Below, one piece after another: positions 16,706-26,328 of a stretch of 64,000 nt of DNA. The translations under genes were made by a program, and so were the position numbers. The stretch covers positions 186,001 to 250,000 of the forward strand of contig JAIYCV010000028.1 of the NCBI GenBank assembly GCA_027487845.1, read 5' to 3'. Source of the DNA: Flammeovirgaceae bacterium (lineage in GTDB: Bacteria > Bacteroidota > Bacteroidia > Cytophagales > Cyclobacteriaceae). Positions within the stretch are counted from its first letter, which is position 1. Every line of letters begins with the position of its first letter. The notes below the pieces were generated by a model. That model did not search any database. It worked only from the letters and a program-made list of their open reading frames with translations, and had not been told where the DNA came from.

Positions 16706-18901
16706 ATGAATAAATTACTGCTACCAATTATCCTTTTTAACTTCCTAGCAATTAAAACCATAGCTCAAAAAAAAGATACCACCAAAGCAATTATCCTCAA
16801 CCAAATAGAAGTGACTGAAGAGCGTTCTTTCACTGTAAATAGTAAACTCCCCGACCTGAAAGACAATGTAATTTACGCGGGCAAAAAAGTCGAAGTGATC
16901 CAATTGGCACAATCACATGCCGACCTAAGCACCAACAACGCGAGGCAAGTTTTCGCCAAAGTGCCAGGTATAAGTGTTTGGGAAAATGACGGATCGGGTA
17001 TTCAGGTAGGCATTGCCTCCCGAGGTTTGAGCCCCAACCGTTCGTGGGAGTTCAACGTGAGGCAAAACGGAAGCGATATCAGTTCGGAAGCGTTTGGTTA
17101 CCCTGAAGCCTATTATACCCCCCCAATGGAAGCGCTCGAGAAAATCGAGGTTGTCCGGGGAGCCGCATCGCTTCAATACGGGCCGCAATTTGGAGGCCTG
17201 TTAAACTATCAAGTAAAAAAGGGAAACCCTGACAAGCCGATGTCTATAGAATCACAGCAAACAATTGGTTCTTTTGGTCTGTACGATACCTACAATGCGA
17301 TTGGCGGAACTAATGGAAAAGTTTCCTACTACAGTTTTCTCCATTACCGTTCGGCTGATGGCTGGCGCGACAACAGCCAATACCGAACCCTTACGGGATA
17401 TGGATCCATCCGTTATCAATTCAGCACTAAACTAAACATTCAGCTAGACTATACCCGATCATCCTTTAAAAGTCAACAACCCGGTGGGCTTACCGATCAG
17501 CAATTCGCGGATAACCCGAGGCAATCGTCAAGAAAACGAAATTGGTTTAACGCTCCCTGGAATATTGTTTCTATGACTCTCAAGTACGCCTTCGCACCTA
17601 ACCTAAATCTTCAGATTAAGTCATTCGCCACCATTTCAGAGCGCAACAGTGTGGGGTTCACGAAAGCAATAAACGTAGAAGACGCGATTGATCCTAAAAC
17701 ACTTCAATATAGCGCCAGGCAGGTGGATCGAGATTACTATCAAAATTTCGGATGGGAAGCAAGACTTTCATGGCGATACAATATTATGGGTAAGGAAAAT
17801 CTACTCGCTGGCGGAGTGAGAGTTTATAGCGGAAACACAAAGAGAAATCAACTTGGCATTGGCACCACTGGCAGTGATTTTGATTTAACGCTCGCAAACC
17901 AAGAATTTGGAAGATCATTGCAATTTACAACCGCCAATCTCGCATTTTTTGCAGAAAATATTTTCTACCTAAGCAAACGTTGGAAGGTTGTGCCAGGGAT
18001 CAGACTGGAAAACATAAAAAATACAGCTGAAGGATACATCAATTCAACCGCAACTGGATGCATAAATTCTGATTCAAGAACACGGAATTTTGTGCTTGTT
18101 GGAATGGGCAGTGAGTTTCTGGTTAGCCCTACAACAAACCTTTACGGGAATTTCTCACAAGCGTACCGACCCGTCACTTTTTCTGAACTTACCCCTTCTG
18201 CTACTACTGATATCATTGATCCCAACTTAAAAGATGCCAGCGGGTACAATATCGATTTAGGTTATCGAGGGTCAATTAAAAGTTTCCTGAATTTCGATGT
18301 TGGTGTTTTCTACCTTAACTATGAAAATCGAATCGGAAGTATCAATCAAAACAATCAAGTTTTTAGAACCAACATAGGCACTTCGGTAAGTAAAGGAATT
18401 GAGTCGTTTATCGAGCTCAACGTAGTAAAAGCAATTTCAGAAAATTCGAAGGTGGGAGACTTTTCTCTTTTTGCTTCCAATGCGTTTATCGATGCCACTT
18501 ACGTGAAATGGAATAACCCTGCCATTTCAGGTGACCCCACGAAATCAATTGAAGGCAAACGCGTTGAAAATGCACCGAGCTTTATTCATCGGTTTGGCGC
18601 TACGTATGCTGTCGCTCACTTTTCTGCCACGTGTCAACTAAGCAGTGTCAGCGATGTTTTTACTGATGCTGCCAATACAGAACTCCCAAATGCAATTGCG
18701 ACCATTGGAAAAATTAAAGGCTACGAAGTGTTGGATGTTTCGGCACAGTTTAGATTCCCGAAGAATTTTACGCTGAAGGCTGGTATCAACAATCTCACAA
18801 ATGCCAATTATACAACGAGAAGATCGGGTGGCTACCCAGGCCCTGGAATATTACCCGGAAATGGAAGGACGATTTTTGTTGGCGTGGGTGTTAAATTTTG
18901 A
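16706..18901 (+). CDS. TonB-dependent outer-membrane receptor, FecA-like
   Basis: About 731 residues from the ATG at 16706 (an earlier in-frame TTG precedes no signal sequence). The signal peptide ends in IKTIAQ. The plug domain includes NARQVFAKVPGISVWENDGSGIQVGIASRGL and PMEALEKIEVVRGAASLQYGPQFGG, closely resembling Fe(III)-dicitrate and siderophore receptors. The barrel runs to the C-terminal aromatic (FVGVGVKF), and YGNFSQAYRPVTFSEL is the usual conserved segment. It imports a metal chelate across the outer membrane with energy from TonB-ExbBD. The Fur-type operator in its promoter supports a metal-uptake role. No sigma/anti-sigma pair or SusD partner is present. Confidence 0.92.
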   Translation: MNKLLLPIILFNFLAIKTIAQKKDTTKAIILNQIEVTEERSFTVNSKLPDLKDNVIYAGKKVEVIQLAQSHADLSTNNARQVFAKVPGISVWENDGSGIQVGIASRGLSPNRSWEFNVRQNGSDISSEAFGYPEAYYTPPMEALEKIEVVRGAASLQYGPQFGGLLNYQVKKGNPDKPMSIESQQTIGSFGLYDTYNAIGGTNGKVSYYSFLHYRSADGWRDNSQYRTLTGYGSIRYQFSTKLNIQLDYTRSSFKSQQPGGLTDQQFADNPRQSSRKRNWFNAPWNIVSMTLKYAFAPNLNLQIKSFATISERNSVGFTKAINVEDAIDPKTLQYSARQVDRDYYQNFGWEARLSWRYNIMGKENLLAGGVRVYSGNTKRNQLGIGTTGSDFDLTLANQEFGRSLQFTTANLAFFAENIFYLSKRWKVVPGIRLENIKNTAEGYINSTATGCINSDSRTRNFVLVGMGSEFLVSPTTNLYGNFSQAYRPVTFSELTPSATTDIIDPNLKDASGYNIDLGYRGSIKSFLNFDVGVFYLNYENRIGSINQNNQVFRTNIGTSVSKGIESFIELNVVKAISENSKVGDFSLFASNAFIDATYVKWNNPAISGDPTKSIEGKRVENAPSFIHRFGATYAVAHFSATCQLSSVSDVFTDAANTELPNAIATIGKIKGYEVLDVSAQFRFPKNFTLKAGINNLTNANYTTRRSGGYPGPGILPGNGRTIFVGVGVKF

Positions 18902-18985
18902 CAACTTTCATTAGTGCGAAAAAAGATTAGCCACTAGTTTGTACTACTCTTATGATTTGTTCGTTGGTATTTTCAACGCCACATA

Positions 18986-19498
18986 ATGAAAAGCCGTAAA
19001 ATTAAACTATTAAGCCTGGCAACCTTACTGAGTTTATCAGCATTTGGACAAGCTACCCAAACTGTTCATCTAAAGCCAATCCATAAGCAAGGAATTAGCT
19101 ACTATTATAATTTCAAAAAGGTAGATGGCGGTGCTTATGGCCTGCAAATACCACTACAAAGTCTAGAAGATGCGGAGGTTGACTTGCGCTACAAGAATTT
19201 TAAAACGCTAAGACTGATTGGTACAACTGCCGTTTTTATTCCTGCAATTTATCTGTTTTCTTTACCACCATCCAACAATACGACAGGTGCCAGAAGTTTT
19301 GATCCAAAAACGTTTTTGATTGTATCTTTTGGTTCAGCAGCAGCAATTATTGGTTTTGAAATTGGGGCTAAGCGGCAATTAAACAGAGCTATCGACAAGT
19401 ATAACACGACCATCATGAAAAGGAATTCTATTGGGCTTCGCCTAGAGCCAGTCCAAAACTCTGCCGTGCTCGGTATTGGGTTTTCGCATACGTTTTAG
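18986..19498 (+). CDS. Hypothetical membrane-associated protein
   Basis: 170 residues. The N-terminus looks like a signal peptide (residues 1-21, ending SAFGQ). One central hydrophobic segment (LRLIGTTAVFIPAIYLFSL) and a second (FLIVSFGSAAAIIGFEIGA) suggest two membrane helices. The C-terminus ends LGIGFSHTF, like a terminal strand of an outer-membrane protein. I do not recognise a family. It follows the TonB receptor in the same direction after 84 bases. Confidence 0.6.
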   Translation: MKSRKIKLLSLATLLSLSAFGQATQTVHLKPIHKQGISYYYNFKKVDGGAYGLQIPLQSLEDAEVDLRYKNFKTLRLIGTTAVFIPAIYLFSLPPSNNTTGARSFDPKTFLIVSFGSAAAIIGFEIGAKRQLNRAIDKYNTTIMKRNSIGLRLEPVQNSAVLGIGFSHTF

Positions 19499-19529
19499 TT
19501 AAAATAAATGCTTACGAAGGGCGAAATAC

Positions 19530-19561
19530 TTTGGATAATTAAAGTCTTCTTGTTTCCTTTG
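19530..19561 (+). promoter_or_regulatory. Promoter of the histidine operon
   Basis: TTTG at 19530-19533 and TTCCTTTG at 19554-19561 are separated by exactly 20 bases, matching the Bacteroidota -33/-7 arrangement with one mismatch in TAnnTTTG. The predicted transcript would start just before the leader peptide ATG at 19578. Confidence 0.6.
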
Positions 19562-19577
19562 TTGCACAATAATCGAA

Positions 19578-19646
19578 ATGAACAGAAAAAACAGTTTGCA
19601 TCACCACCATTTACTAAGCAATTTAGTTGGTGAGACCATGCTCTGA
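19578..19646 (+). CDS. hisL: Histidine operon leader peptide
   Basis: A 22-codon ORF starting with ATG and ending with TGA, containing four consecutive histidine codons (CAT CAC CAC CAT, residues 8-11). It lies after a good promoter and before a rho-independent terminator and hisG. It acts as a sensor: when charged tRNA-His is scarce, the ribosome stalls on the His codons and changes the folding of the downstream RNA. The rest of the peptide is unlikely to have a function. There is no Shine-Dalgarno site, as is usual in this phylum. Confidence 0.85.
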   Translation: MNRKNSLHHHHLLSNLVGETML

Positions 19647-19697
19647 ATTTTTCAAAATGTATAAAGAGAAGGCTTGCCAAAAGGGCAAGCCTTTTTT
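19601..19697 (+). promoter_or_regulatory. Histidine operon transcription attenuator
   Basis: Three competing helices are visible. Segment 1:2 pairs TCACCA (19601-19606) with TGGTGA (19628-19633), extended by ACTAA (19613-19617) with TTAGT (19623-19627). Segment 2:3, the antiterminator, pairs 19627-19637 (TTGGTGAGACC) with 19671-19680 (GGCTTGCCAA), ten pairs with two G-U wobbles and one bulged A. Segment 3:4 is the terminator. The 1:2 and 2:3 helices share bases, and 2:3 and 3:4 share bases, so only alternate states can form. Stalling on the His codons covers segment 1 and frees segment 2 to antiterminate. Confidence 0.8.
19669..19697 (+). terminator. Attenuator terminator before hisG
   Basis: AAGGCTTGCC (19669-19678) and GGCAAGCCTT (19684-19693) form a perfect ten-pair stem with a five-base loop, followed by a run of T. 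It lies 23 bases after the leader stop codon and 109 bases before hisG. Confidence 0.9.
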
Positions 19698-19805
19698 ATT
19701 TGCTATAAAACCATAGACGAGAAATGATATGAGGCGAAGCCCAGGGCATTAGATAAATTACGAAATAACAACATTGAATTTTAAACTTTGAATCTTGAAT
19801 TTACT

Positions 19806-20666
19806 ATGAACGATATACTTAGAATTGCCATCCAAAAATCAGGACGCCTGCAGGAAGGATCATTGCAATTACTTAAAGAAACAGGCCTATCCTTCAGTAA
19901 TGGCAAGGATCAACTCAAAGCGCAAGCAAGAAATTTCCCTGTTGAGATTCTGTTTCTTCGGGATGACGATATCCCACAATACGTAGAAGACAAAGTTGCT
20001 GATGCCGGAATTGTCGGAGAAAACGTATACATCGAAAAACAAAAAAGTAATGAACTTATCAAGCGGCTCGACTTCTCGAAATGCCGCCTCTCCATTGCCA
20101 TACCACGAGCCGACAATTATGAGGGAGTTCAATCGCTGAACGGGAAAAACATCGCCACCTCCTACCCTGTTATAGTAAAGAATTTTCTGGATAAACATAA
20201 CGTAACCGCAGGCATTCATGAGATCAGTGGATCGGTGGAGATTGCCCCTGGAATTGGGTTGGCAGATGCCATCTGTGATATTGTAAGCACCGGAAGCACA
20301 CTGTTGAGCAACGGCCTCAAAGAAGTTCAAGTAGTGATGCAATCGGAAGCCATTCTAATTGCAAGTCCGCAGCTGGCAAAAAACAAAAGACAAATTCTGG
20401 ACAAACTATTGTTTCGAATTGAAGCAGTGCAATCGGCCAAAAACAGCAAGTACATTTTGTTGAATTGCCCGAACGAAGCTATTGAAAAAATCACCAACCT
20501 TATTCCGGGTATGAAAAGCCCAACCATCATTCCGCTTGGCCGTGTGGGTTGGTCTTCGCTACATTCTGTTGTAAACGAGAATGACTTTTGGGAAAAGATT
20601 GACTTGCTCAAATCATTTGGTGCGGAGGGTATTTTGGTTGTGCCTATTGAAAAGATGATTGCTTAA
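19806..20666 (+). CDS. hisG: ATP phosphoribosyltransferase, long form
   Basis: 286 residues from the ATG at 19806 (MNDILRIAIQKSGRLQEGS). It catalyses the first step of histidine synthesis, joining ATP and PRPP to phosphoribosyl-ATP. The length and the C-terminal extension (KYILLNCPNEAIEKITNLIPGMKSP, then WEKIDLLKSFGAEGILVVPIEKM) show the long form with an ACT-like regulatory domain that binds histidine, so no HisZ partner is needed. The PRPP-binding segment is LADAICDIVSTGSTLLSNGL. It is the first gene of an eight-gene operon and is controlled by the leader attenuator; hisD begins 3 bases after it. Confidence 0.97.
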   Translation: MNDILRIAIQKSGRLQEGSLQLLKETGLSFSNGKDQLKAQARNFPVEILFLRDDDIPQYVEDKVADAGIVGENVYIEKQKSNELIKRLDFSKCRLSIAIPRADNYEGVQSLNGKNIATSYPVIVKNFLDKHNVTAGIHEISGSVEIAPGIGLADAICDIVSTGSTLLSNGLKEVQVVMQSEAILIASPQLAKNKRQILDKLLFRIEAVQSAKNSKYILLNCPNEAIEKITNLIPGMKSPTIIPLGRVGWSSLHSVVNENDFWEKIDLLKSFGAEGILVVPIEKMIA

Positions 20667-20669
20667 GTT

Positions 20670-21950
20670 ATGATGGACGTTATCGAATATCCACAAGAAA
20701 AGGATTGGTTATCACTCTGCGAAAGACCACAACTTGAATTGGAGTCGCTGGAGAGCGCAGTAAAAACAATTATAGCCGAGGTGAAAGCCTCGGGAGATAC
20801 CGCATTAGTGAACTTTGCCAAGCGATTTGACAAGGCCACAGTGACTTCGCTCGAAATTACAAAACAGGAAATTGAAGAAGCAATTCTTTCGGTTGATGAA
20901 AATCTAAAAAATGCGATAGCTGTTGCAGCTTCCAACATCAAAAAATTTCATGCTGCGCAACAAAGATCAATACTCGAAGTCGAGACGATGCCGGGTGTTA
21001 CGTGCTGGCGAAAAGGCGTGGCCATTGAAAAAGTGGGCATCTACATACCAGGAGGATCGGCTCCACTCTTCTCCACACTGCTTATGCTCGCCATACCTGC
21101 TGTGCAAGCGGGATGCAAAGAGATTGTAGTCTGCACGCCACCTTCCACCCATGGAAAAATCAACCCAGCAATTCTTTATGCTGCCAGTTTAGTAGGTTTG
21201 ACTAAAATTTATAAAGTGGGCGGTGCGCAGGCCATTGCGGCCATGAGCATCGGAACAGAAAGTATTCCCAAGGTGAATAAGATCTATGGACCTGGGAACC
21301 AGTATGTAACAAAAGCAAAGCAACTGGTAAACCTTCAAGGCACAGCAATTGACATGCCTGCCGGGCCCTCGGAAGTTTTGGTGATTGCAGATGAGCTCGC
21401 TGACGCTGGTTTTGTTGCAGCCGATTTGTTAGCACAAGCTGAGCACGGAAGCGATAGCCAAGTGCTGCTGGTAACGTTATCAAAACACTTAATTCCAAAA
21501 GTTCAACACGAACTAGTTGTTCAACTCGAAAAATTACCCCGCAAAGAAATAGCGAGCAAAGCCATTGAAAACAGCCGTATTCTGCTCTTTGAATCAGAAG
21601 GCACATTGATCGATTTCGTAAATGAATATGCACCCGAGCATTTAATCATCAACACAAAGAACTGTGATGCGATCTCAGATAAAATAATCAATGCAGGATC
21701 AGTATTTTTGGGTCCTTACACGCCCGAGTCTGCTGGCGATTATGCTTCTGGAACGAATCACACGTTGCCCACCAACGGACATGCAAAAGCATACAGCGGG
21801 GTATCGCTCGATAGTTTTATGAAGTTTATCACCTATCAAAAAATCACCCAAGAGGGGTTAGAAAAACTCGGACCTTCAGTAGAAATAATGGCTTCAGCAG
21901 AAGAATTAATAGGCCACAAAGAATCTGTAACTATCCGATTAAAGAAATGA
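20670..21950 (+). CDS. hisD: Histidinol dehydrogenase
   Basis: 426 residues, the usual length. It oxidises L-histidinol to L-histidine in two NAD-dependent steps with a bound zinc. Recognisable segments are GVAIEKVGIYIPGGSAPLFS, VGGAQAIAAMSIGTESIPKV with IYGPGNQYVTKAKQ, DMPAGPSEVLVIAD, LLAQAEHGSDSQ (zinc ligands), YAPEHLII and FLGPYTPESAGDYASGTNH. The catalytic EH pair is in YAPEHL. Two ATG codons in tandem make the start uncertain by one residue. Confidence 0.97.
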   Translation: MMDVIEYPQEKDWLSLCERPQLELESLESAVKTIIAEVKASGDTALVNFAKRFDKATVTSLEITKQEIEEAILSVDENLKNAIAVAASNIKKFHAAQQRSILEVETMPGVTCWRKGVAIEKVGIYIPGGSAPLFSTLLMLAIPAVQAGCKEIVVCTPPSTHGKINPAILYAASLVGLTKIYKVGGAQAIAAMSIGTESIPKVNKIYGPGNQYVTKAKQLVNLQGTAIDMPAGPSEVLVIADELADAGFVAADLLAQAEHGSDSQVLLVTLSKHLIPKVQHELVVQLEKLPRKEIASKAIENSRILLFESEGTLIDFVNEYAPEHLIINTKNCDAISDKIINAGSVFLGPYTPESAGDYASGTNHTLPTNGHAKAYSGVSLDSFMKFITYQKITQEGLEKLGPSVEIMASAEELIGHKESVTIRLKK

Positions 21951-21968
21951 AATACGAACTTGTTGGAA

Positions 21969-21983
21969 AGACCTCCAAGGTCT
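21969..21983. repeat. Short perfect inverted repeat between hisD and hisC
   Basis: AGACCT, three bases CCA, AGGTCT. It sits in the only hisD-hisC spacer (85 bases). It belongs to a type of AGACCT/AGGTCT palindrome that recurs in intergenic DNA of this window (compare 49778-49810). No T-run follows, so it is unlikely to be a terminator. Confidence 0.6.
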
Positions 21984-22035
21984 CTTTAAACGAGTAAACA
22001 AGACGTGAGAAGTTTAAACTTACAAAACGATAGCA

Positions 22036-23073
22036 ATGAACAAAATTGATATAAGTTCGCTGGTCAGAGAAAACGTAAAATCGTTGAAGCCCTATTCATC
22101 AGCGCGTGACGAATATCAAGGCGCTGCCTCTGTGTATTTAGATGCAAATGAAAATCCTTTTGACACAGGCTATAACCGTTATCCGGATCCTCAACAACTG
22201 AAGCTGAAAGAACAAATCGCTAAAATCAAAAATGTACATCAGAATCAGATTTTATTGGGCAACGGCAGCGATGAACCGATTGACTTATTGATACGCGCTT
22301 TTTGCGAACCACACAAAGACAACGTAGTAATTCCGCAGCCTACCTATGGAATGTACACAGTAAGCGCCAACGTAAATGCAGTTAAAATCAAGACGGTTAA
22401 CTTGAGTTCTGAATTTGATATTGATCTTGGAGCATTGGAACAAACGTGGGATGCAAATACTAAGATTATTTTTCTATGCAGCCCAAATAATCCCTCAGGT
22501 AATCTATTGACGGAAAGAAAGATTAGACAAGTACTCGATAAATTCAATGGTCTGGTGGTTGTGGACGAGGCCTATATTGATTTTACAAGTTCCGCTGGTT
22601 TTGTTCCCTATTTAAAGGATTACAATAACTTAGTGATACTTCAAACCTTATCGAAAGCATGGGGCCTTGCCTCACTCCGATTGGGCATTTGTATCGCGCA
22701 TGTGGGTGTGATTAACGTGCTTAACAAGATAAAACCTCCTTACAACATAAGCGATCTTACCCAACGTGTTGCGCTTGAACATCTTTCAAAAGAGGCGTTA
22801 AAAAACAATTGGGTGAAAGAGATCTTAGCAGAACGCGAAGTGCTTCAGAAGCAATTACTGACTATTGGTTTCGTGGAGAAAATTTACCCGTCTGATGCGA
22901 ACTTCTTGTTAGTGAAAGTAACGGCTGCCAAGGAAACGTATATGAAGTTAGTCGAGAAGGGAATTATTGTGCGCGATCGCTCCGCTGTGGTTCTCTGCGA
23001 TAACTGCTTGCGGATTACGGTTGGCACTAAAGAGGAGAATAAAACACTTATTGAATCGCTTAGAAAACTATGA
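22036..23073 (+). CDS. hisC: Histidinol-phosphate aminotransferase
   Basis: 345 residues. A fold-type I PLP enzyme that converts imidazole acetol phosphate to histidinol phosphate with glutamate as amino donor. The substrate-binding N-terminus is [20 protein letters not shown], the PLP-phosphate site begins [26 protein letters not shown] follows, and VVDEAYIDF leads to the PLP lysine in [16 protein letters not shown]. The C-terminal [17 protein letters not shown] contains the conserved Arg. It overlaps hisB by four bases (ATGA). Confidence 0.97.
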   Translation: MNKIDISSLVRENVKSLKPYSSARDEYQGAASVYLDANENPFDTGYNRYPDPQQLKLKEQIAKIKNVHQNQILLGNGSDEPIDLLIRAFCEPHKDNVVIPQPTYGMYTVSANVNAVKIKTVNLSSEFDIDLGALEQTWDANTKIIFLCSPNNPSGNLLTERKIRQVLDKFNGLVVVDEAYIDFTSSAGFVPYLKDYNNLVILQTLSKAWGLASLRLGICIAHVGVINVLNKIKPPYNISDLTQRVALEHLSKEALKNNWVKEILAEREVLQKQLLTIGFVEKIYPSDANFLLVKVTAAKETYMKLVEKGIIVRDRSAVVLCDNCLRITVGTKEENKTLIESLRKL

Positions 23074-24185
23074 AAAGAGTATTATTTATTGATCGTGATG
23101 GAACATTAATTCTGGAACCCGCTGACGAGCAAATTGACAGTCATGAGAAGCTAACGTTCTACCCCGGAGTATTTAATGGGCTTGGGAAAATTGCGCGGGA
23201 AGGCACCTATGACTTAGTCATTATCACCAACCAGGACGGGCTTGGCACCGATCGCTTTCCAGAGCATACCTTTTGGCCAGCACATGAAAAGATGATGACA
23301 ACGTTTGAAGGAGAAGGAATCGTTTTCTCGAATGTGCTTATCGATCGCTCCTTCCCCCATGAAAACAAACCTACGCGAAAGCCAGGTATTGGAATGCTAC
23401 CGCACTACTTGAATGGAGAGTATGACTTGAAAAATTCGTTCGTTATTGGCGATCGCATCACCGATGTGGAACTGGCGAAAAATTTAGGTGCTAAAGGAAT
23501 TTTGATCGGTAAGCAATTAATGGCCGACAAAGTAACCGATAAAAACTTGACTGAACATTGTGCGTTAATCACCGAGTCGTGGGATGACATTGCTACACTA
23601 CTCTCCTATCCGCCACGAATAGCTGAAGTAGTTAGAACTACGAAAGAAACAAACATTGCCATCAAGATTAATCTGGATGGTTCGGGCAAATCGTCTATCA
23701 GCACAGGCCTTGCCTTTTTTGATCATATGCTCGATCAACTCGCTCGTCACGGAAATATTGATTTGGAGGTTAGTGCAAAGGGGGATCTTCACATTGACGA
23801 GCATCATACGATCGAAGACACTGCCATTACCTTAGGCGAAGTTTTTTCAAAAGCATTGGGTGATAAGCGCGGCATAGAAAGATATGGCTTTACCCTACCG
23901 ATGGACGATTGCCTTGCGCAGGTAGCCATTGATTTTGGAGGCCGGCCTTGGTTGGTTTGGGAAGCCGATTTCAAAAGAGAAAAAATAGGAGAAATGCCAA
24001 CGGAGATGTTCTATCATTTTTTTAAGTCTTTTACAGATTCCTCTAAAAGTAATCTGAACATTAAGGCCGAAGGAATCAACGAGCATCACAAAATTGAATC
24101 GATTTTTAAAGCCTTCGCAAAAGCCATTAAGATGGCGGTGAAACGCGAAGGAAAGCAATTACCGACAACGAAAGGAACGTTATGA
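23070..24185 (+). CDS. hisB: Bifunctional histidinol-phosphatase / imidazoleglycerol-phosphate dehydratase
   Basis: 371 residues. Residues 1-165 are a HAD-type histidinol-phosphate phosphatase (FIDRDGTLI with the nucleophile Asp, then [20 protein letters not shown]). Residues about 175-371 are the dehydratase, with the metal-binding [34 protein letters not shown] and [17 protein letters not shown]. The fused form is known from Escherichia coli and is common in Bacteroidota. It overlaps hisC and hisH by four bases each, indicating translational coupling. Confidence 0.97.
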   Translation: MKRVLFIDRDGTLILEPADEQIDSHEKLTFYPGVFNGLGKIAREGTYDLVIITNQDGLGTDRFPEHTFWPAHEKMMTTFEGEGIVFSNVLIDRSFPHENKPTRKPGIGMLPHYLNGEYDLKNSFVIGDRITDVELAKNLGAKGILIGKQLMADKVTDKNLTEHCALITESWDDIATLLSYPPRIAEVVRTTKETNIAIKINLDGSGKSSISTGLAFFDHMLDQLARHGNIDLEVSAKGDLHIDEHHTIEDTAITLGEVFSKALGDKRGIERYGFTLPMDDCLAQVAIDFGGRPWLVWEADFKREKIGEMPTEMFYHFFKSFTDSSKSNLNIKAEGINEHHKIESIFKAFAKAIKMAVKREGKQLPTTKGTL

Positions 24186-24763
24186 TAGCCGTTATAAAAT
24201 ACAACGCAGGTAACATTCAATCAGTGCGCTATTCACTGGAGCGACTAAACACCGAGTTTGTGGTAACTGACAACCCAGAAGAAATAAAAAGTGCAGATAA
24301 GGTGATCTTTCCGGGTGTTGGTGAAGCCAGCACCACCATGGCGTACTTAAAGGACAAGAAGCTTGACCAGCTCATCGTTAACTTAAAACAACCGGTGTTA
24401 GGTATCTGCCTGGGCATGCAGCTGATGTGTGCCCATTCCGATGAAAACAACACGCCTTGCTTGGGCATTTTCCCGGAAACGGTAAGGAAGTTTACACCCG
24501 CTAACCACCTAAAAGTGCCTCATATGGGCTGGAATCAGCTAGAAGCGGTAAATGGGTGGATTCCCCGAAAATTAGAGAATCAATTTGTCTATTTTGTGCA
24601 TAGTTATTTCGTGCCTTTGAATACTTTTGCAGCCGCGCAAACGAGCTATATCGTTCCATTTAGCGCTGCCATGCAAAGAGACAATTTTTATGCAGTTCAA
24701 TTTCATCCCGAAAAATCAGCGCTGGCAGGGGAAGAAATTTTACGAAGTTTTTTATCAGTTTAG
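24182..24763 (+). CDS. hisH: Imidazole glycerol phosphate synthase, glutamine amidotransferase subunit
   Basis: 193 residues. It hydrolyses glutamine and channels ammonia to HisF. The class I amidotransferase triad is visible: nucleophile Cys in [11 protein letters not shown], and His and Glu in VQFHPEKSA. The oxyanion strand is in [13 protein letters not shown]. It starts in a four-base overlap with hisB and ends 3 bases before hisA. Confidence 0.97.
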   Translation: MIAVIKYNAGNIQSVRYSLERLNTEFVVTDNPEEIKSADKVIFPGVGEASTTMAYLKDKKLDQLIVNLKQPVLGICLGMQLMCAHSDENNTPCLGIFPETVRKFTPANHLKVPHMGWNQLEAVNGWIPRKLENQFVYFVHSYFVPLNTFAAAQTSYIVPFSAAMQRDNFYAVQFHPEKSALAGEEILRSFLSV

Positions 24764-24766
24764 TTT

Positions 24767-25486
24767 ATGAGAATTATTCCTGCCATTGACATCATTGACG
24801 GCAAATGTGTACGTCTTACACAGGGCGACTATTCGAAAATGAAAGTGTATCGTCAAGATCCGGTAGATGTGGCCAAAGAATTTGAAGATGCGGATCTTGA
24901 GTATCTTCATTTGATTGACCTGGATGGCGCCAAAAAAGGAAAAGTGGTAAACTGGAAGGTAATCGAAGAAATCCAGTCAAAAACCGCTTTGTTAGTCGAC
25001 TTCGGTGGTGGTGTAAAATCTACCGAGGATGTTGAGTCTCTTATCGACTTGGGAATTAATCAGGTAAATATTGGCAGTCTTGCCGTAAAACAGCCAGAGT
25101 TGTTTAAGGAGTGGCTGCATGAATACGGTTCCGAAAATTTTATTCTCAGTGCCGATGTAAAAGGAAATGAGGTAATGATCAACGGCTGGGTAGAGAACTC
25201 AACCCTTCTGCTTACCGATTTAGTAAATCTATTTATCAAAGACGGACTGGAATACCTCTGTTGCACCGATATCAAAACAGATGGCATGCTTTCAGGACCC
25301 AACTTTGAATTGTACAAAAATTTAAGAACGCAATTTCCCGCACTAAAACTTATTGCTAGTGGAGGAATTTCCTCGCTAGAAGATTTAGACGATCTTCATA
25401 ACCTTAAAGTTGACGGGGCCATTGTTGGGAAAGCCATTTATGAAAACAAGATAACTCTTCATGAGTTAAAATCGATTACGAATTGA
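24767..25486 (+). CDS. hisA: Phosphoribosylformimino-5-aminoimidazole carboxamide ribotide isomerase
   Basis: 239 residues. A (beta/alpha)8 barrel that performs the Amadori rearrangement ProFAR to PRFAR. The first strand IIPAIDIIDGKCVRLTQGDY holds the catalytic base Asp; CCTDIKTDGMLSGPN holds the second catalytic Asp, and LIASGGISS and GAIVGKAIYE are the phosphate-binding loops. It is a paralogue of the next gene. Confidence 0.97.
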   Translation: MRIIPAIDIIDGKCVRLTQGDYSKMKVYRQDPVDVAKEFEDADLEYLHLIDLDGAKKGKVVNWKVIEEIQSKTALLVDFGGGVKSTEDVESLIDLGINQVNIGSLAVKQPELFKEWLHEYGSENFILSADVKGNEVMINGWVENSTLLLTDLVNLFIKDGLEYLCCTDIKTDGMLSGPNFELYKNLRTQFPALKLIASGGISSLEDLDDLHNLKVDGAIVGKAIYENKITLHELKSITN

Positions 25487-25558
25487 AGATTACAAATTAC
25501 AAATTATAGTAAGAGGATTTTAAATCTGTAATTTGAGATCTGTAATTTAAAATTAATA
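25487..25558. repeat. AT-rich simple-repeat spacer between hisA and hisF
   Basis: Short direct repeats (ATTACAAATTACAAATTA) are followed by copies of TCTGTAATTT, part of which is the inverse of the first block (AAATTACA/TGTAATTT). It is the largest A/T-only spacer of the operon. No promoter match or terminator is seen. Confidence 0.6.
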
Positions 25559-26326
25559 ATGTTAACAAAAAGAATCATCCCTTGCCTCGATATCAAAGAC
25601 GGCCGAACCGTGAAGGGAATTAATTTCCTTGCGTTGGCAGATGCGGGAGATCCTGTTGAATTAGCTGCAACTTATGCGCAGCAAGGTGCTGATGAACTAG
25701 TGTTTCTTGACATTACGGCAACTAATGAAAAAAGAAAAACATTTGCCGACCTAGTAAAAAAAATTGCGCAACAAATTAACATACCTTTTACTGTTGGTGG
25801 TGGAATAAGCTCCATCGAAGATGTTGGGGTATTGTTAGAAGCTGGCGCAGATAAAGTAAGCATCAACTCATCGGCAGTTAAAAATCCGGAATTGATTGAT
25901 CTACTTTCAAATACGTTTGGATCTCAGTGTATTGTGGTGGCTATTGATGCGCGAAAGAGGGGTAACGATTGGATAGTACATACGCACGGAGGAAAAAATC
26001 CTACACCGTTAAAATTATTTTCGTGGGCCAAAGAATGTATGAACCGAGGTGCTGGAGAAATTCTATTCACTAGTATGGATCATGATGGAACAAAAACTGG
26101 TTTTGCGATTGACCCATTAACAAAATTGAATAACTTGTTGAGCATTCCCGTAATCGCGAGTGGTGGTGCAGGCAACAAGCAACACTTTGCGGAGGTGTTC
26201 GCCCATACGAAAACAGACGCAGCTTTAGCAGCCAGCGTTTTCCATTTTGGCGAAATCAGGATCCCTGAACTAAAAGCATATCTTCTTGAAAAAAATATTC
26301 TTGTACGAGGCACTCAACCCATCTAA
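25559..26326 (+). CDS. hisF: Imidazole glycerol phosphate synthase, cyclase subunit
   Basis: 255 residues. It uses ammonia from HisH to convert PRFAR to imidazole glycerol phosphate and [24 protein letters not shown] at the N-terminus contains the catalytic Asp. [38 protein letters not shown] (second catalytic Asp) and VIASGGAGN are the standard barrel motifs. It starts after a 72-base A/T-rich spacer and is followed by hisIE after two bases. Confidence 0.97.
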   Translation: MLTKRIIPCLDIKDGRTVKGINFLALADAGDPVELAATYAQQGADELVFLDITATNEKRKTFADLVKKIAQQINIPFTVGGGISSIEDVGVLLEAGADKVSINSSAVKNPELIDLLSNTFGSQCIVVAIDARKRGNDWIVHTHGGKNPTPLKLFSWAKECMNRGAGEILFTSMDHDGTKTGFAIDPLTKLNNLLSIPVIASGGAGNKQHFAEVFAHTKTDAALAASVFHFGEIRIPELKAYLLEKNILVRGTQPI

Positions 26327-26328
26327 CC

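Noticed and set aside
21202-21633. 143-codon ORF antisense to hisD
   Set aside because: It is opposite conserved histidinol dehydrogenase motifs.
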